Counted from the first letter of the stretch, positions 46,148 to 57,900 are shown. The stretch: 64,000 nucleotides of DNA from Dugong dugon (GCA_030035585.1 CM057480.1:2463001-2527000); one strand, 5' to 3'. Numbers and translations are program-made. The notes: generated by a model not told the origin, from the sequence alone.

Positions 46148-46325
46148 AGTGGTTCTCAAACTTTGGAGTGCATCAGAGTCACCCGGAGGGCTTGTTAAAA
46201 CACAGATTGCTGGGCCCACACCCAGAGTTTCTGATTCAGTAGGTGTGGTACGGGGGCCTGAGAATCTGCAGTTCTAACAAGTTTCCATTGATGCTGATGC
46301 TGCTAGTCTGGGGATCATACTTGAA
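46148..46325 (+). mobile_element. MER5A hAT element
   Basis: 'agtggttctcaaactttggagtgcatcagagtcacccggagggcttgttaaaacacagattgctgggcccacacccagagtttctgattcag' is close to MER5A, with the matching right end. Confidence 0.88.
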
Positions 46326-46389
46326 GAACGTTTCTCCATCGGTTATCTCTTCAATTTTAACAGTAAAGAGCTATTTCTTGTTTCATTAA

Positions 46390-47900
46390 TTTTGCAATAT
46401 CTCTTGACTCACCAATTTAAAAGACAAAAAACTCCTGCCCTACTTTTACCTCTATATAGCCAAATATAATGGCATTTAAATTCCATACGAAACCATAGCA
46501 TTGATTTTGGCTTGACTGTAAATACTTGAAAACCAGCAAACAGAGCTTTAGTTATTACAGTTACATGTTTATTGTTCACAGTAGTGCTAAGACAGTGTCA
46601 TGATTACATATCCCCCTTGATAGTGACGAAGTTAAAACTCCAGGAATACTCAACTTCTTCTACTTAAGGGAGAATGTTTCCATGATCAAGGTCAAATAAA
46701 TACTCCCTCCTTATACCCTTCTGCACACTCAAAACCCCACCACATTTTAATTTGTTTTATAGGTGAACCATGACATATTGAACGTATTTCTATTTTTCCT
46801 GGAGTTTTTGATTGCCTTAATTTTTTCATACCCATAGAAAAATATATTCCATCTGTACTGTATCCTGAATATTTGCCAGTTTCTTCTCATTCTGTCTGTT
46901 GCTTGGTGTCATTCTTCTTGCTCATTGATCTTCTGTACTAAATTGGATCAAATTTTTTTAGCCTGCTGCAGTTGTCATCCTGGAATTTCTTGTCACTAGA
47001 CTTCTGGGGGTTATTTTCAGAGTTTCTCGCATTCCACATCTTGCTCTTCATTGTTGTCATGCTTATTTTGTCAGAGTGCATCTTAGGTAATTTCCTTGGG
47101 AGGTTACTAGGGAAGTAAAGTTTTTGAGTCCTTGCTTTTCTGAAAAATGACTTTGTTTCAGCTTCATACTTAACCAATAGTATAAAATTCTAGTTTCAAA
47201 ATAACTTTCCCTTAGAACGTCTGAAGCCCTTATTTCACCATCTTCTTGTTTCTTATCTTCATAATAAGAAGGTTAATGGACTACTCAGCTTGACTCTAAT
47301 TCCACTGTAAGCTAACCTATGTCTTCTGGGAGCTTTTGGAATTTTCCTTTAGTCTCTGGAACACTGATATTTCAAAATGACAGGTCTCGGTTATTCTGCT
47401 TGTGAGTTGGTGGGCCCTTACAATTGAAAATAGTCTCTCTCTCTAACTCTGGCACATTGTCTTCTATTATATCTCTTGAAATTTCCTCTGTTTACTTTTT
47501 CTGGTATTCCTATTACTTTGCTATAGGACCTTAGATTGATCCTTTGGCTCTCTTTCCACTTCTATTTCTTTCAGCTCTGCTTACTAGTAGATTTCTTAGC
47601 GTTACCTTCAAATCCTTCCATGGAACTTTTGGCTCTGTAACCACGTTTTTAATTTTCAAGAACCTCTTATTTTCTGAGTCTTCCTTATAGAAAGAAATAG
47701 AATCTCATCCATTTTCTAATGGATGGAATACATTCTTACACTTACTTGTGTTTACTGCAGAGTTTAAGGTTTTCTTGTCTTGTTTTGTTTTCAATTATCT
47801 CTTTTACTCTCTGTATTGTTTCCTTCCAAGTCAGTTACTCCCTTGGTTTATTTTGGTCTTTCTCTTTTATGCACCACATTTTCCCCTAAACTCAGGTTTC
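46390..47900 (-). repeat. Possible decayed LINE
   Basis: T-rich on the + strand with phrases such as 'gtataaaattctagtttcaaaataactttcccttagaa' and 'ttctattatatctcttgaaatttcctc' that recall old L1-type repeats read in reverse. Too diverged for a family call. Confidence 0.35.
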
Positions 47901-50449
47901 CCTAGCTGTTCACTCATATTTAAGAAGGAGGTAAAGGGGCTGATTAGATAATCTGTGGATGTGTCTGGGTAGATAGTAGGAGAGGAAGCTAGCCCTTATA
48001 CTGGAGGCTCCAAATGCCAGAAGTAAGGCTTTCCTCTGGGGAATCAGACCACCCATACTATCCTAAGCAGTTTTCTCAACTCTTCAGAGGAGAACGTGCC
48101 TGGCTGTTTCACATTCTGCATTCCTGAAGCTATAGGGATGGGGACAGGGTGGGAAGTCAACTCTTCCTCTCTCAACCTTCATTCAACACTCCCTTCCCCT
48201 TTTCAGCCTCACTTCTCACTCCTGTCGTATCTGTAACTTTTGGTCCTGACTACAGTCTCTTTGGTTCTGTGGGCAGACTGACGTCCGGGCTCGCTGCAGC
48301 CCCTCTGTGCTTCACCCTTCAAAACTCTTCCATCTTATTTTCTCACTCCAGAAAATTACTGAACTCTCTCATTGGCTAATGCCTCCATACCCAGTGTTCT
48401 CATTCTTGTTTGGGATTTATTCATTTACAATAAGTGTAATGGGGTATCAGGAGGCACAGATACAAACATTTGTGCTTGGCTGCCCATCCTGAACTAGAAG
48501 TGACCAAGAGCTGCATTTTAACATTAATCTGTCCCTGAATCTCTGGCACTGATCAGACTACTTGAATCTAAAAATGTCAATAAAGGTTCTAAGATGCTTT
48601 TCATTAAACAGGGTCCATTTGTCTGCCACTGATGGATTTGTAGGTGTGAGAGTTGGGTCCACTGTGGAAGCTATGCCCAGCACTAGCAAGATGCTGAACA
48701 GAACAGGTGGCTACCTCACTGGCTTGTTTCAAATTTATAACAATCAAAGAGTACCCTGAAATAATTCCTATACCTGAGTTTGGACCACTCCCATGAACAC
48801 AAGTATGGGTGAGTTTATCAGGCCGGCAAGATGCCACCTTACAAAGCAGAGAAATCCTAGGAAGAGCAGACTAATTATCTAGGGATTATCAGTTTACTAA
48901 GTCCCCAGCCTGCTCCCTTCCCCCTCCTTCACGGACGGGGGGATGGCATGAATTTCTATTTCTCAGTGAAGGTAGAAGTCATCAGCTTCCTGTCCTCCTC
49001 TTCATCTTCTTATTCTCTTATCCTTGCTTTCTTTACTTCTCCTTAATGCAAATCCTACTACTTCTGCCCCACCCACTTGGACACTCTGCCCTTGGGGTTT
49101 CTCCCTTCACTCTCCCAGAGCCTGCTCCAAGTATCAATAGCCAATGGGGCTTACCAGTCATCCCACAGAGGCACTGGTGTTTTGAAAGAAATGTAAGCTT
49201 TAAATCAAAAGAAGTATCCTGAAATGCAGTACTGCCAATAGGCTGTATGTGCAGTGGGCACTGTCGAGCCTGTCCAATCCCTTTACAACTACTGCCCCAG
49301 CCCCCAGGCGATGTTAGCGTTGCTGCTAAAGGCGAACAACTGTGTCCTTCTCCAGAGTACTGTCTTCAGCCAAAGGGAGCCTCCTTCAAGGGGGGGTTAT
49401 GCTCCCCTTCCACATGCTGCAGCCAGCCGATGACTGACTAGTACGAGTGCAAAAGGCCAGCCCCCATGCCCCAAGGAGAGGACAAGTCCTTGGTGTGATT
49501 TACGCTCCAGAGTCTCCGAAGGATCAGGTTAAGGCTAGACCGGAGCTGCGACCACAACCTTGCACTGCTCCTGCCCCTTCCCTCACTTCCTCACAGGTGT
49601 CTCCCAACAGCACATCCTCATTAGAACACGTGCTCCTGAATCCCTGTCTTGAGCTCTGCTTCTAAGGAACCTGACCCAAGATGACCTGGAAGACACTCTG
49701 GAAGAAAACAGGGATGCCTTGGTAAAAATCTCACCGCTTAACTGAACACCTGGATGGACATCTTGAACCCCAAACACTTCTCCGCAGTTCAGTTTGCAAT
49801 TCTAACCTGCAAGGCATGGGTCACTCATCTGCTGACAGTCCCCAAGCTCAGAGCAGTCTGAGGAACCTTGGAGGGTGGGGCCAGTGGGTGAGCCCACAGC
49901 TTCACCTCCATCCTGCACAGGGAACCACTGAAGCAAGAAAAAGCTCATTTTTCCTGACCTTCCCTGAGGTCCTGGATCTATCTTGGGTTTCAACCAGACT
50001 TGGGGCCAGGGATTCCTTGCATAATTCCTGCACAGTGCTCGAAGCTGCATGTCTCATAGACTGCTGAGGGCAGAGACAGCTCATGGGCTCACTTACCTCG
50101 TGTGGGCTGCACCAAACACTGCTCTACAGCTCCTCCAGCACATCCTAGAACCTGATGTGCCTCAGCCAGGATGGGCCACCCACCTGCACGCCTAGTGGCC
50201 CAGCTTCCAGTCACCAATTCAGCAAGACGAAGTTCTTGCTTCTTCACCCTCCTCACTTTCCCACCCATCAAACATTTACTGAGCAACTATCATGCACCAA
50301 TCCCTGTTATAAGTTCTGGAAGCCATCTCGGAACAGGGGCCAAATTTAGGGGCTAAGTGGTCAGTTCACAGTCTCAAGGGCTAATCACTTCCTAACTACT
50401 TGAGAATAGTCTCAATGTGTTTAATCACAGAGTAGTTAGATACGACCCT
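47901..50449. other. Intronic unique sequence
   Basis: No exon or clear repeat recognised. Frames up to 83 codons overlap on both strands. Confidence 0.5.
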
Positions 50450-50652
50450 AAACCCACTGCTGTGGAGTTGCTTTCAACTCGTGGTGACCCCATGTGTTAC
50501 AGACTAGAACTGTCCCATATGGTTTTCTTGGCTGTAATCTTTACAGAAGCAGATGGCCAGGAGTTTCCTCCATGGCACAGCTAGGTATGTCTGAACTGCC
50601 AACCTTTAGGTTCGTAGCTGAGTGCAAATTGCTCTCAGCACCCAAGGACCCG
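50450..50652 (-). mobile_element. AfroSINE, longer subfamily, near the thigh exon
   Basis: 'aaacccactgctgtggagttgctttcaac' to 'gctctcagcacccaaggacc', with 'agcagatggccaggagtttcc'. Diverged, hence old. A MIR-like piece (50690-50760) separates it from the exon. Confidence 0.78.
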
Positions 50653-50835
50653 AAGCAATCGTAAAGATCATCAATTTCATTGTTTTACAGATCAGGAATG
50701 GCAGGCCCAGAGAGGGGGTGTGACCTGGTCATGGTCCCCCAGGGAGCCAGGCCACCAGCTCTTGACCACCAAGCCATTATTTCTGCCACATGCGCCAGCC
50801 CTCCTGGGGCCCGGGTGTAAGCTCACGGTTCTGAC

Positions 50836-50985
50836 CTGATTCTTCTGGGCGATCTTCTGTCCCTTCCTCCAGCGGAGCACTGGTGTCAAAGCAGGCAGCT
50901 CCCTCTCCTCCTCTCCAGTCACATGCTCACCGAGGCTGTAGGCCGCTTCGAACACGATCGGACTGATGACATCCTGGACTCTCCG
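50836..50985 (-). CDS. ITGA9: ITGA9 coding exon, C-terminal thigh domain (partial gene)
   Basis: A 150-bp exon, exactly 50 codons, phase 0 at both ends, on the minus strand. The acceptor is ccattgtttcag and the donor is AATCAG|gtcaga. It encodes a peptide starting RRVQDVISPIVFEAAYSLGE, followed by the acidic run TGEEERELP and then LTPVLRWRKGQKIAQKNQ. I recognise this as the end of the integrin alpha-9 thigh domain (an immunoglobulin-like beta sandwich outside the cell). It is followed in phase by the genu exon 23.6 kb away. The donor has C rather than A at +3 (gtcaga), weaker than the other two donors. No preceding exon was found in the remaining 13 kb, so the 5' neighbour lies beyond the window. 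Confidence 0.95.
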
Positions 50986-51034
50986 CTGAAACAATGGACA
51001 CATACACACGTTAACAACTAACATCGGGTGACAT

Positions 51035-51205
51035 TTGTAGAGCCTTTCACAGTTCACAAAGACCTTCCACGTGAATCGCCTCATATAATCCTTGCAACAG
51101 CCCTTGTGAGGCAGGGTTTTATTACCCTCATATTTTAGATGAGGTAGCTGGGGCCTAGAGCAGTTAACGTCTTGGCCAAGGTCACTGTGTTAATAGTGGG
51201 AGCTT
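51035..51205 (+). repeat. MIR element
   Basis: 'agcctttcacagttcacaaagacc', 'tcatataatccttgcaacagcccttgtgagg' and 'tagatgaggtagctggggcctagagcag'. Lies just upstream of the thigh exon. Confidence 0.75.
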
Positions 51206-51589
51206 TTCTACTCTACCTTGCATGGGACTGAATCATCTGCTCCTTAGCATATGGAAAATATTACCTTACTCATCTTCCAAATATTCCTATAGGCTGGTTG
51301 GTGGGTGGGAGAGCATCTGCACTCATGCTGCAAGGCTAACCCTTTGTGTTCATAGTTTTTAGATGATCAAAGTTCTTTTACGTTGAGATAAATATGAACC
51401 CTAGGTTAGGGGCAGAGGACCCAAAGACAATGAGGGCCCCAGCATCCCTACAGAGTTAGTCATCGATGGAGTCAAGGATGAATATGTGACTCCTGGTCTT
51501 GTGCTCTTTCCTTTGAAACCCAAGGGCTTTACGATCCAAGGGAAGGACAGGTTGATAGTCAGTGGGAAAGAAGGAAGGGGCAGGAAGAA

Positions 51590-51810
51590 AGCAACGTGCG
51601 CTGAGCACGGATGAGACAGCAGGCACTGTGCTGGGGTTCCAGAGAGACATGCAACACCCCCAAACCCTGTGTGCTGGGTCTCACTGTCCTCATTTTGCAG
51701 AAAAGGGAAATGAGGGTGCTAAGGTACATGCCCTAGGGCACATGGCCAATAAGGACCCTGGGCCACATCTGTTCAACCCTGGAGTTTCTGGCCTTTCCAC
51801 ACAGGGTGTC
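51590..51810 (+). repeat. Probable MIR fragment
   Basis: 'gctgagcacggatgagacagcaggcactgtgctgg' and 'ctcattttgcagaaaagggaaatgagg'. Confidence 0.55.
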
Positions 51811-52504
51811 GCTGTCACCTGAGGACCCTGGGGCTCTGCATTTCACAATAAGCTAGAGTCAGAGGCAGAAGGGAAGCCAAGAGAACCGAATTCGGGGCCA
51901 GCATACTCCATGGGGGGTGCTGCTCCAAAAGCTGCCGCAGTCAGATGCTTCAAGGGCCTGTAAGTGGAGCAGCCAAGTGTGGGGGATGGGAAAGGAAAGC
52001 TGCACCAGGGAACCGAGTCCCCACTGCCCTGCACTTGTCAAGGGAAAGACAGGGCAGAGGGCCAGCAGGGAGACAGAGTGAGAAACAAGGCTGGTGAGCA
52101 GGTAGGCAGAGGCCAACCACAGGCCACGAGCACACAGCCAAGGACTCCACCTTATTCTCTGCATAAGAGAGATGCTGGTGGAGTTTAGGGCAGACAAGTG
52201 CTACGTTCCACACGCAGAAAGTTCTAAAGGCCTCAAGAGGTGTATGTGAGGAGCTTGCCTCCACTTCTCCTCGACAGCCAGTCCCCTCTCAAGAAGCAGA
52301 CACATATCAGTTTTTGGTAACTGTCCAGCCTCGGAACATGCACATGGCAGTTCACCACACACTGTGCTTTGCTTTCTCTGCTTCACACGTATCCTGGAGA
52401 AGGTCCTGTGTCAGCACATCGATCTCTACCGCCTTCTTTTTAATGTCACACAGAATGACACCACACAGACGCCCTTACTGATGGGCATTTGACCTCCAAG
52501 CTAC

Positions 52505-52795
52505 TTTATTTCTTCTTCTTCTTTTTTTTAATTGTGCTTTAGGTGAATGTTTACAGCTCAAGCTAATTTCTCATACAACACATATTGTTTTGTGATATTA
52601 GTTGTAATCCCCACAATGTGACAGCACACTCCTCCTTTCCACCCCGGGTTCCCTGTGTCCATTCAACCCGTTCTTATCCCTTTCTGCCCTCTGGTCCTGC
52701 TTTTGGACTGGAGCTGCCCACGTGGTCTCGTGTATCTGAACTAAGTGGCACACTCCTCACGTGTGATATTTTTTGTCAAAGCTAGTTCAGTAAGC
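52505..52795 (-). mobile_element. L1-type 3' end fragment
   Basis: 'aattgtgctttaggtgaatgtttacagctcaagc' and 'caatgtgacagcacactcctcctttccaccccgggttcc', the reverse of the 3' end seen at 37330-38150 and 44058. Confidence 0.78.
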
Positions 52796-53474
52796 GGATG
52801 GGTAACAGCCAACAGACAAGAGGATAGTCGCCTTCCCCAAGAGGGGTTCGACCAGCCCCAGCCCTCAGGGGGACTAAATGTAAGTCTCTGTGATCATATA
52901 AGTCTGGGGGATACTAGGATAAAGGGGGTCTTGTTCCGTTTTGTTTGTTGTTTCTGTTTTTACTGCAATTGCCCCATGAGAGGGAGGTGGAGCATCCCGA
53001 CTTTATTGGGTCTCAAAGTCCTGTGTTTCTTCAGAGCTCCTCGGGGCATGGGCAGGGCAGTCAGGGAGGGATGGGTAAGCCAGGGCACAGGCAGCGTGGG
53101 AGGAAGGCAGATGTGGCTGCACCTGTGGCTGCAGAGCCGTGGACGTCGGGGACGTGGCAAAGGGTACAGATGGCTCCGGGGCTGGGAGCCTGAGTGACTA
53201 GCAGACGATTTAGATCTGCGTCCGGGAAAGCATTCACCTGGGAACAGATTCAACATTTCAGCATAACTACAAGACAGGGCATCTCCAAAAAAGCAGGAGG
53301 GGAGGCCCTTTGGATAAACCATTTCCAGAAAATCGTCTCGAATACCAGATTTTAGAACAGACCTTCAATACCTTTGTCCTTTCTGGGAACAAAACACACA
53401 CCTGGGATCCAAAGCCACCTGCTGATCAGAATTTAAAGACTGTAGGCTGTATCAAGAATAATGAATGCAGGCAA
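52796..53474. other. Intronic sequence between two L1-type 3' ends
   Basis: No recognised feature. A frame of about 150 codons is GC-rich chance coding. Confidence 0.5.
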
Positions 53475-54165
53475 TTTTTTAAATTGTGCTTTAAGTGAAA
53501 GTTTACAATTCAAGTCAGTTTCTCATAGAAAAATGTATACACTCATTGTTATGTGACCTACACTGTGACAGCACACTCCTCCTTTCCACCCCGGATTTCC
53601 CGTGTCCATTCAACCAGCTCCTGACCCTCTCTGCCTTCTCATCGCACCTCCAGACAGGAGCTGCCCATTTAGTCTCATGTATCTACTTGAGCTAAAAGGC
53701 ACACTCTTCACGAGTATCACTTTATGTCCCACAGTCCAGTCTAATCTTTTTCTGAAGAGTTGGCCTTGGGCATGGTTTCAACTCTAGGCCAACAGAGAGT
53801 CTGGGGGCCATGCCCTCCGGGGTTCCTCCAGTCTCAGTCAGACCATTAAGTCTGGTGTTTTTACTCGAATTTGAGTTCTGCACCCCACCTTTCTCCTGCT
53901 CCATCAGTGACTCTCTATTGTGTTCCCTATCAGGGTGGTCATTGGTGGTAGCTGGGCACCATCTAGTTCTTCTGGTTTCAGGCTGATGAAGTCTCTGGTC
54001 TATGTGGCCCTTTCTGTCTCTTGGGCTAATATCTTCCTTGTGTTTTTGGTGTTCTCCATTCTCCTTTGCTCCAGGTGGTTGGGATCAATTGAGGCATCTT
54101 AGATGGCTGCTCGCTAGCTTTTAAGACCCCAGACGCCACTCACCAAAGCGGAAGAATGCATGCAA
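53475..54165 (-). mobile_element. L1-type 3' region, longer copy
   Basis: 'aattgtgctttaagtgaaagtttacaattcaagtc' through 'gtagctgggcaccatctagttcttctgg' to 'ttttaagaccccagacgccactcacc'. The full order matches the reverse of 44058-44859. Confidence 0.83.
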
Positions 54166-54337
54166 TTTTAATTATTTTTTTTACAAATAAATTCTTCAGA
54201 GTTTTTTGTATGCTTATCTTGACTACCTTAAGTTTGTGCATTTAAATGCTTCTTGTCAAAATAAGCCAGGTATCAAGTCAGTAGGGGTGGAGGACGGAGA
54301 CAGAAGTAATGCTTCCTGGTTACCAACTGTATTCCAA

Positions 54338-54552
54338 AGGAGTCCCTGGGTGGTGCAAACCTTCAAGCGCTCAGCTACGAGCTGAAAGGTTGCTGATTCA
54401 AACCCACGCAGAGGTAAGTCAGAAGACAGGCCCGGTGAACTGTTTCTGGAAGGTCGCGGCCTCAAAAACCCTATGGAGCAGCTCTACTCTGCACACACGG
54501 GGTCGTCATGAGTTGGAATCGACTCGGTGGTAACTAACAACACCAACAACCA
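54338..54552 (+). mobile_element. AfroSINE, longer subfamily
   Basis: 'ggagtccctgggtggtgcaaacc', 'cacgcagaggtaagtcagaagacaggcccggtgaac', 'catgagttggaatcgactcggtgg' and an (aac)n tail. Confidence 0.87.
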
Positions 54553-54559
54553 TATTCCA

Positions 54560-54720
54560 GAGCCTGGGGCAAACTCTCCGCAGATGCTACTTTACGTAAT
54601 CTTCACAGTACTTGAGCTAATATATTCCTATTGTCATTTCATAGACAAGGAAACAGAAGCTGGAGAGCTCAAATAAGTTACCTTCCATCCCAAAGTGAGT
54701 AAGTGGGAGAAGCAGAAGGA
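54560..54720 (+). repeat. MIR fragment
   Basis: 'acgtaatcttcacagtac', 'tcatttcatagacaaggaaacagaagctggagagc'. Confidence 0.65.
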
Positions 54721-54848
54721 AAATGACTTTAAGTCCAAAAAATACTATTTAAAAATCATCCCAACCATTTTAGGTTCCAACATCACGCTAAAAACTGACT
54801 TACTGACTTAAAGTATAGAGGGCAAGTGTGGACAGGTTTTACCCAACA

Positions 54849-55016
54849 AAAAAACAAAAAAAAAAAAACCCAAACCCATTGCCGGTGAGTCAGTTCTGAC
54901 CCACATTGACCCTAGAGGACAGGGCAGAACTGTCCCACAGGGTTTCCAAGGAGTGCCTGGTGGATTTGAACTGCCATCCTTTTGGTTAGCAGCCCTATCA
55001 CTTAACCACTGCGCCG
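54849..55016 (-). mobile_element. AfroSINE copy with exact 11-bp duplication
   Basis: Reverse copy after an A-rich tail, 5' shortened at 'ccactgcgccg'. 'tttacccaaca' at 54838-54848 and 55017-55027 marks the site. Confidence 0.92.
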
Positions 55017-55129
55017 TTTACCCAACAGGATGAATGTAAATAAATGACAAATAACTAAGAAACAGAGGCTTGAAGGGAAGGTTGTTTCTAAACACGCAGC
55101 CAACTCACGACCATGGTTCAAGTCATGAT

Positions 55130-55330
55130 CACCAAGGAAAGAAACCTTATTCATGGCACATCTTTACGTGGAAGAGAAAAACTCTGCTCCGCAGGGTTTT
55201 CAATGGCTGATTTTTCAGAAGAAGATTGAGAGGACTTTCTTCCGAGGTGACTCTGGGTGAACTTGAGCCTCCAGCCTTTCAGGTTAGCAGCTGAGTATGT
55301 TAACGGTTTGTATCACCCAGGGACTTGGGA
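55130..55330 (-). mobile_element. AfroSINE, longer subfamily, diverged
   Basis: 'gcagggttttcaatggctgatttttcagaagaagattg' and 'gtttgtatcacccagggact'. Confidence 0.7.
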
Positions 55331-55334
55331 AAGG

Positions 55335-55520
55335 AAACCAGCATCTGCTGATCACCAATCCCGTGCTGGGCCCGATGCTACACACTCTAACTCATTTAAC
55401 CATCACGCTGTCTCTTTCATGTGCCCGTAAGGTAAGGCTCAAGAGAGTTTAACAACTTGTTCATGTCCTGACAATTGGCAAATAGCAGGGGCTGAAGCTC
55501 AGACTCACATCTTCTGGGCC
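55335..55520 (+). repeat. MIR fragment
   Basis: 'ccgatgctacacactctaactcatttaaccatc' and 'ggcaaatagcaggggctgaagctcag'. Confidence 0.65.
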
Positions 55521-55754
55521 CAAGGCTGGCATTCCCCGCTGGGCCGAGAAGCTGCCCACAGTTACTTTGTCCATGTTCTGTTGGCTGTGACCCCATGACC
55601 TGCTGACGAGTGCCTATCCAAGGCACTCAGTGATAAATTTTAGTCCCCATGACCCTTAGACAAACCAGGTACAAGGACAAGACCTGATTTATACTCAAGT
55701 CATTTATGGCAGATTTTCAAGTAAAAGGGTCAGAGCAGTAGGGTCATACCACAC

Positions 55755-56160
55755 AACCCATCCACCACCTGCGTGTCAGTGTGTCATACTGTGCTGGCTT
55801 GTGTGCTGCTGTGATGCTAGAAACTATCCCACTAATATTTCAAATACCAGCAGGGTCGCCCACGGTGGACAGGTTTCAGCTGAGCTTCCAAATTAAGACA
55901 GACCAGAAAGAAAGGTCTGGAAATCTGCTTCCAAAAGTCAGCCCGTGAAAGCTCTGTGGATCACAACAGAATATTGTCTTCTATGGGGCTGGAAGGTGCG
56001 CCCCCTAGGTTGGAAGGTACTCAAAACACACAGTGGCCAGAACAATGGACTCAAGCATACTGAGGAGTGTGAAGATGGCACAGGACCAGGCAATGTGCGG
56101 TTCTGTCGTCCACGGGTGGCTATGAGTCAGGGCAGACTGGACGGCAACTAACGATACCAT
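55755..56160 (+). mobile_element. RTE-derived element with its coding region missing
   Basis: 55755-56030 is the RTE 5'-like block ('cgtgtcagtgtgtcatactgtgctggcttgtg', 'ggtggacaggtttcagctgagcttcc', 'gcgccccctaggttggaaggtactcaaa'). 56031-56160 is the RTE 3' end ('ggccagaacaatggactcaagcatac', 'gatggcacaggaccaggcaatg', 'tatgagtcagggcagactggacggcaactaac'). No endonuclease or reverse transcriptase lies between. Confidence 0.78.
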
Positions 56161-56849
56161 CACATCCCAACCTGACTACATATTGCCCCCATACGCCTGT
56201 CTGCCCTAGAAGCTTAGGTAAACTGTGGACCCTATTCGGAAACAAAGGAAGATCTCTCCATGTAAACCACTTACTTCCTCCTCTAATTTCAGAGCGACCT
56301 GTCTTCAGGAAGGAGCTACACTGGCCAGTATTCACTCTGATGATGTACAGATCATCATTCTCTCCCCCAAATGCACATCCAGGGGGCTGGGAACGCCTGG
56401 CCTGAGTGTGACTGGAAACAAGGCAACGTCCCCAAGGGGGCAGCGCCCCCTTCCCACATGGTGCACGTTTTATCTGAGCTGCAAGGGAAAAGCAGCAGTA
56501 ACATTCAGTGCTGTCCTTTCCATTTCTGGAAGCGCAGTTTCCCTCAGCTCAGCTCTGCAATTAAATGGAGAAATCCTGTGCCCGACAGAGGTGGTAGCTC
56601 GGGGCTCTGGCTTGGCCTCTAGTCACTGAGATTCTACTGCTAGAAAACAGAAACTCATCACCCCAAACCAAGCTTTGAAAGCTGAGCAAATACTTACTCT
56701 ACCGAGTAAAAGGCAAGAATCCACCATCTCTGCTAAAAATCTACAGGTGTCTCCAGTCTTTGAAAAGTGAAGGGGTCCCCAGGGAGAAGAACACCCAGAT
56801 TGTAGCAGAATCTGCAGTGCCTGAAGTTTTATAGGGACTTAACATCTGC

Positions 56850-57220
56850 ACCATTTAAAATGTATTGGGTACTTACTTTATGCCAGCTGATGTGCCAGGC
56901 TCCGGGGAGACAGACCAAAGACCTGCAAGGACTAATTGGTGTTGGGGGACCAGGCAAGCAGCAACAACCTAGTGCAACACGCTTCAGGGCAGAGGATGCT
57001 CTGGGGACACAAATGAGGGACATGTGATTCAGACTGAGGACTGCCAGACTTCCCGGAGGAGGTGACCCTGGGCTGAGTTGTAAGACAGAAGGACATTAGC
57101 CAGAAAGCAGGTAGAGGCACAGCTGGCAGAGCCGAGTGGAGTGGACATGGGCACTCAGTGGACTCAACGAATACCAGAGGCGGGAAGATCAGGCATATGA
57201 ACAGGAGAGGCAGGAGGCAG
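56850..57220 (+). repeat. L2 fragment, left part
   Basis: 'gtacttactttatgccagctgatgtgccaggctccggggagacag' and 'gtgaccctgggctgagttgtaagacagaagg' fit L2. Confidence 0.65.
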
Positions 57221-57221
57221 C

Positions 57222-57383
57222 TCCCCAAAAAAACCCATTGCCAATGAGTCGATTCTGACTCCAAGCGACCCTATAGGACAGAGTAGAACTGCCCTACAGG
57301 GTTTCCAAGGAGCAGCTGGATTTGAACTGTCGACCTTTTGGTGAGAAGCTGAACTCTTAACCACTGCGCTACCAGGGCTCCAC
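57222..57383 (-). mobile_element. AfroSINE copy inside an L2
   Basis: 'aaaaaaacccattgccaatgagtcgattctgac' to 'accactgcgctaccagggctcc'. It lacks a few bases in the middle. Confidence 0.87.
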
Positions 57384-57900
57384 GAGGAGGCTCAAGCAAA
57401 GAGCAGATCTCAGGAGGCCTTACAGGTTGTGTGGACTTTGTCCTAAAAGATAAGGGAAGCTGGGAGGAGAGTAGAGGTCTTTACGGAAAGATCCCTCTGG
57501 ACACAGCATGGCTTGGATTGATGGGATGAAACTGGACGTGGGGAGGTTAGTGAGCAGGCTGCTGGAGGCTGTCTTATAGAAAGATCCCTCTGGATGTCAC
57601 ATGGAAGTGGATCGAGGCGGGTAGGACTGGGGACAGACAAATAGGCCAGGGAGGAGGATACTACAGGGTTCGGGGGAAAGGGTGAGATCCTGATTCAGGA
57701 CACAGCAGTGGGGATGGAGAAAGGGACGGATTGCAGAGATGTATGACATGTGACTGGACGTGGGAGGTGAGACAGAAGAGTATGAAGATGTCCAGGTACT
57801 CAGCTTTGGTGACTGAGAGGACCTGGTACCACTCATTGTCATGAGGAACCAGGAAAAGGAACAGTGCTGTAACGAGCTTAGGTACAGCTGTTTTGAGGTT
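57384..57900 (+). repeat. L2 fragment, right part, with internal duplication
   Basis: 'ggccttacaggttgtgtggactttgtcc' and two copies of 'agaaagatccctctgga..' about 95 bases apart (57485 and 57579). Confidence 0.65.
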
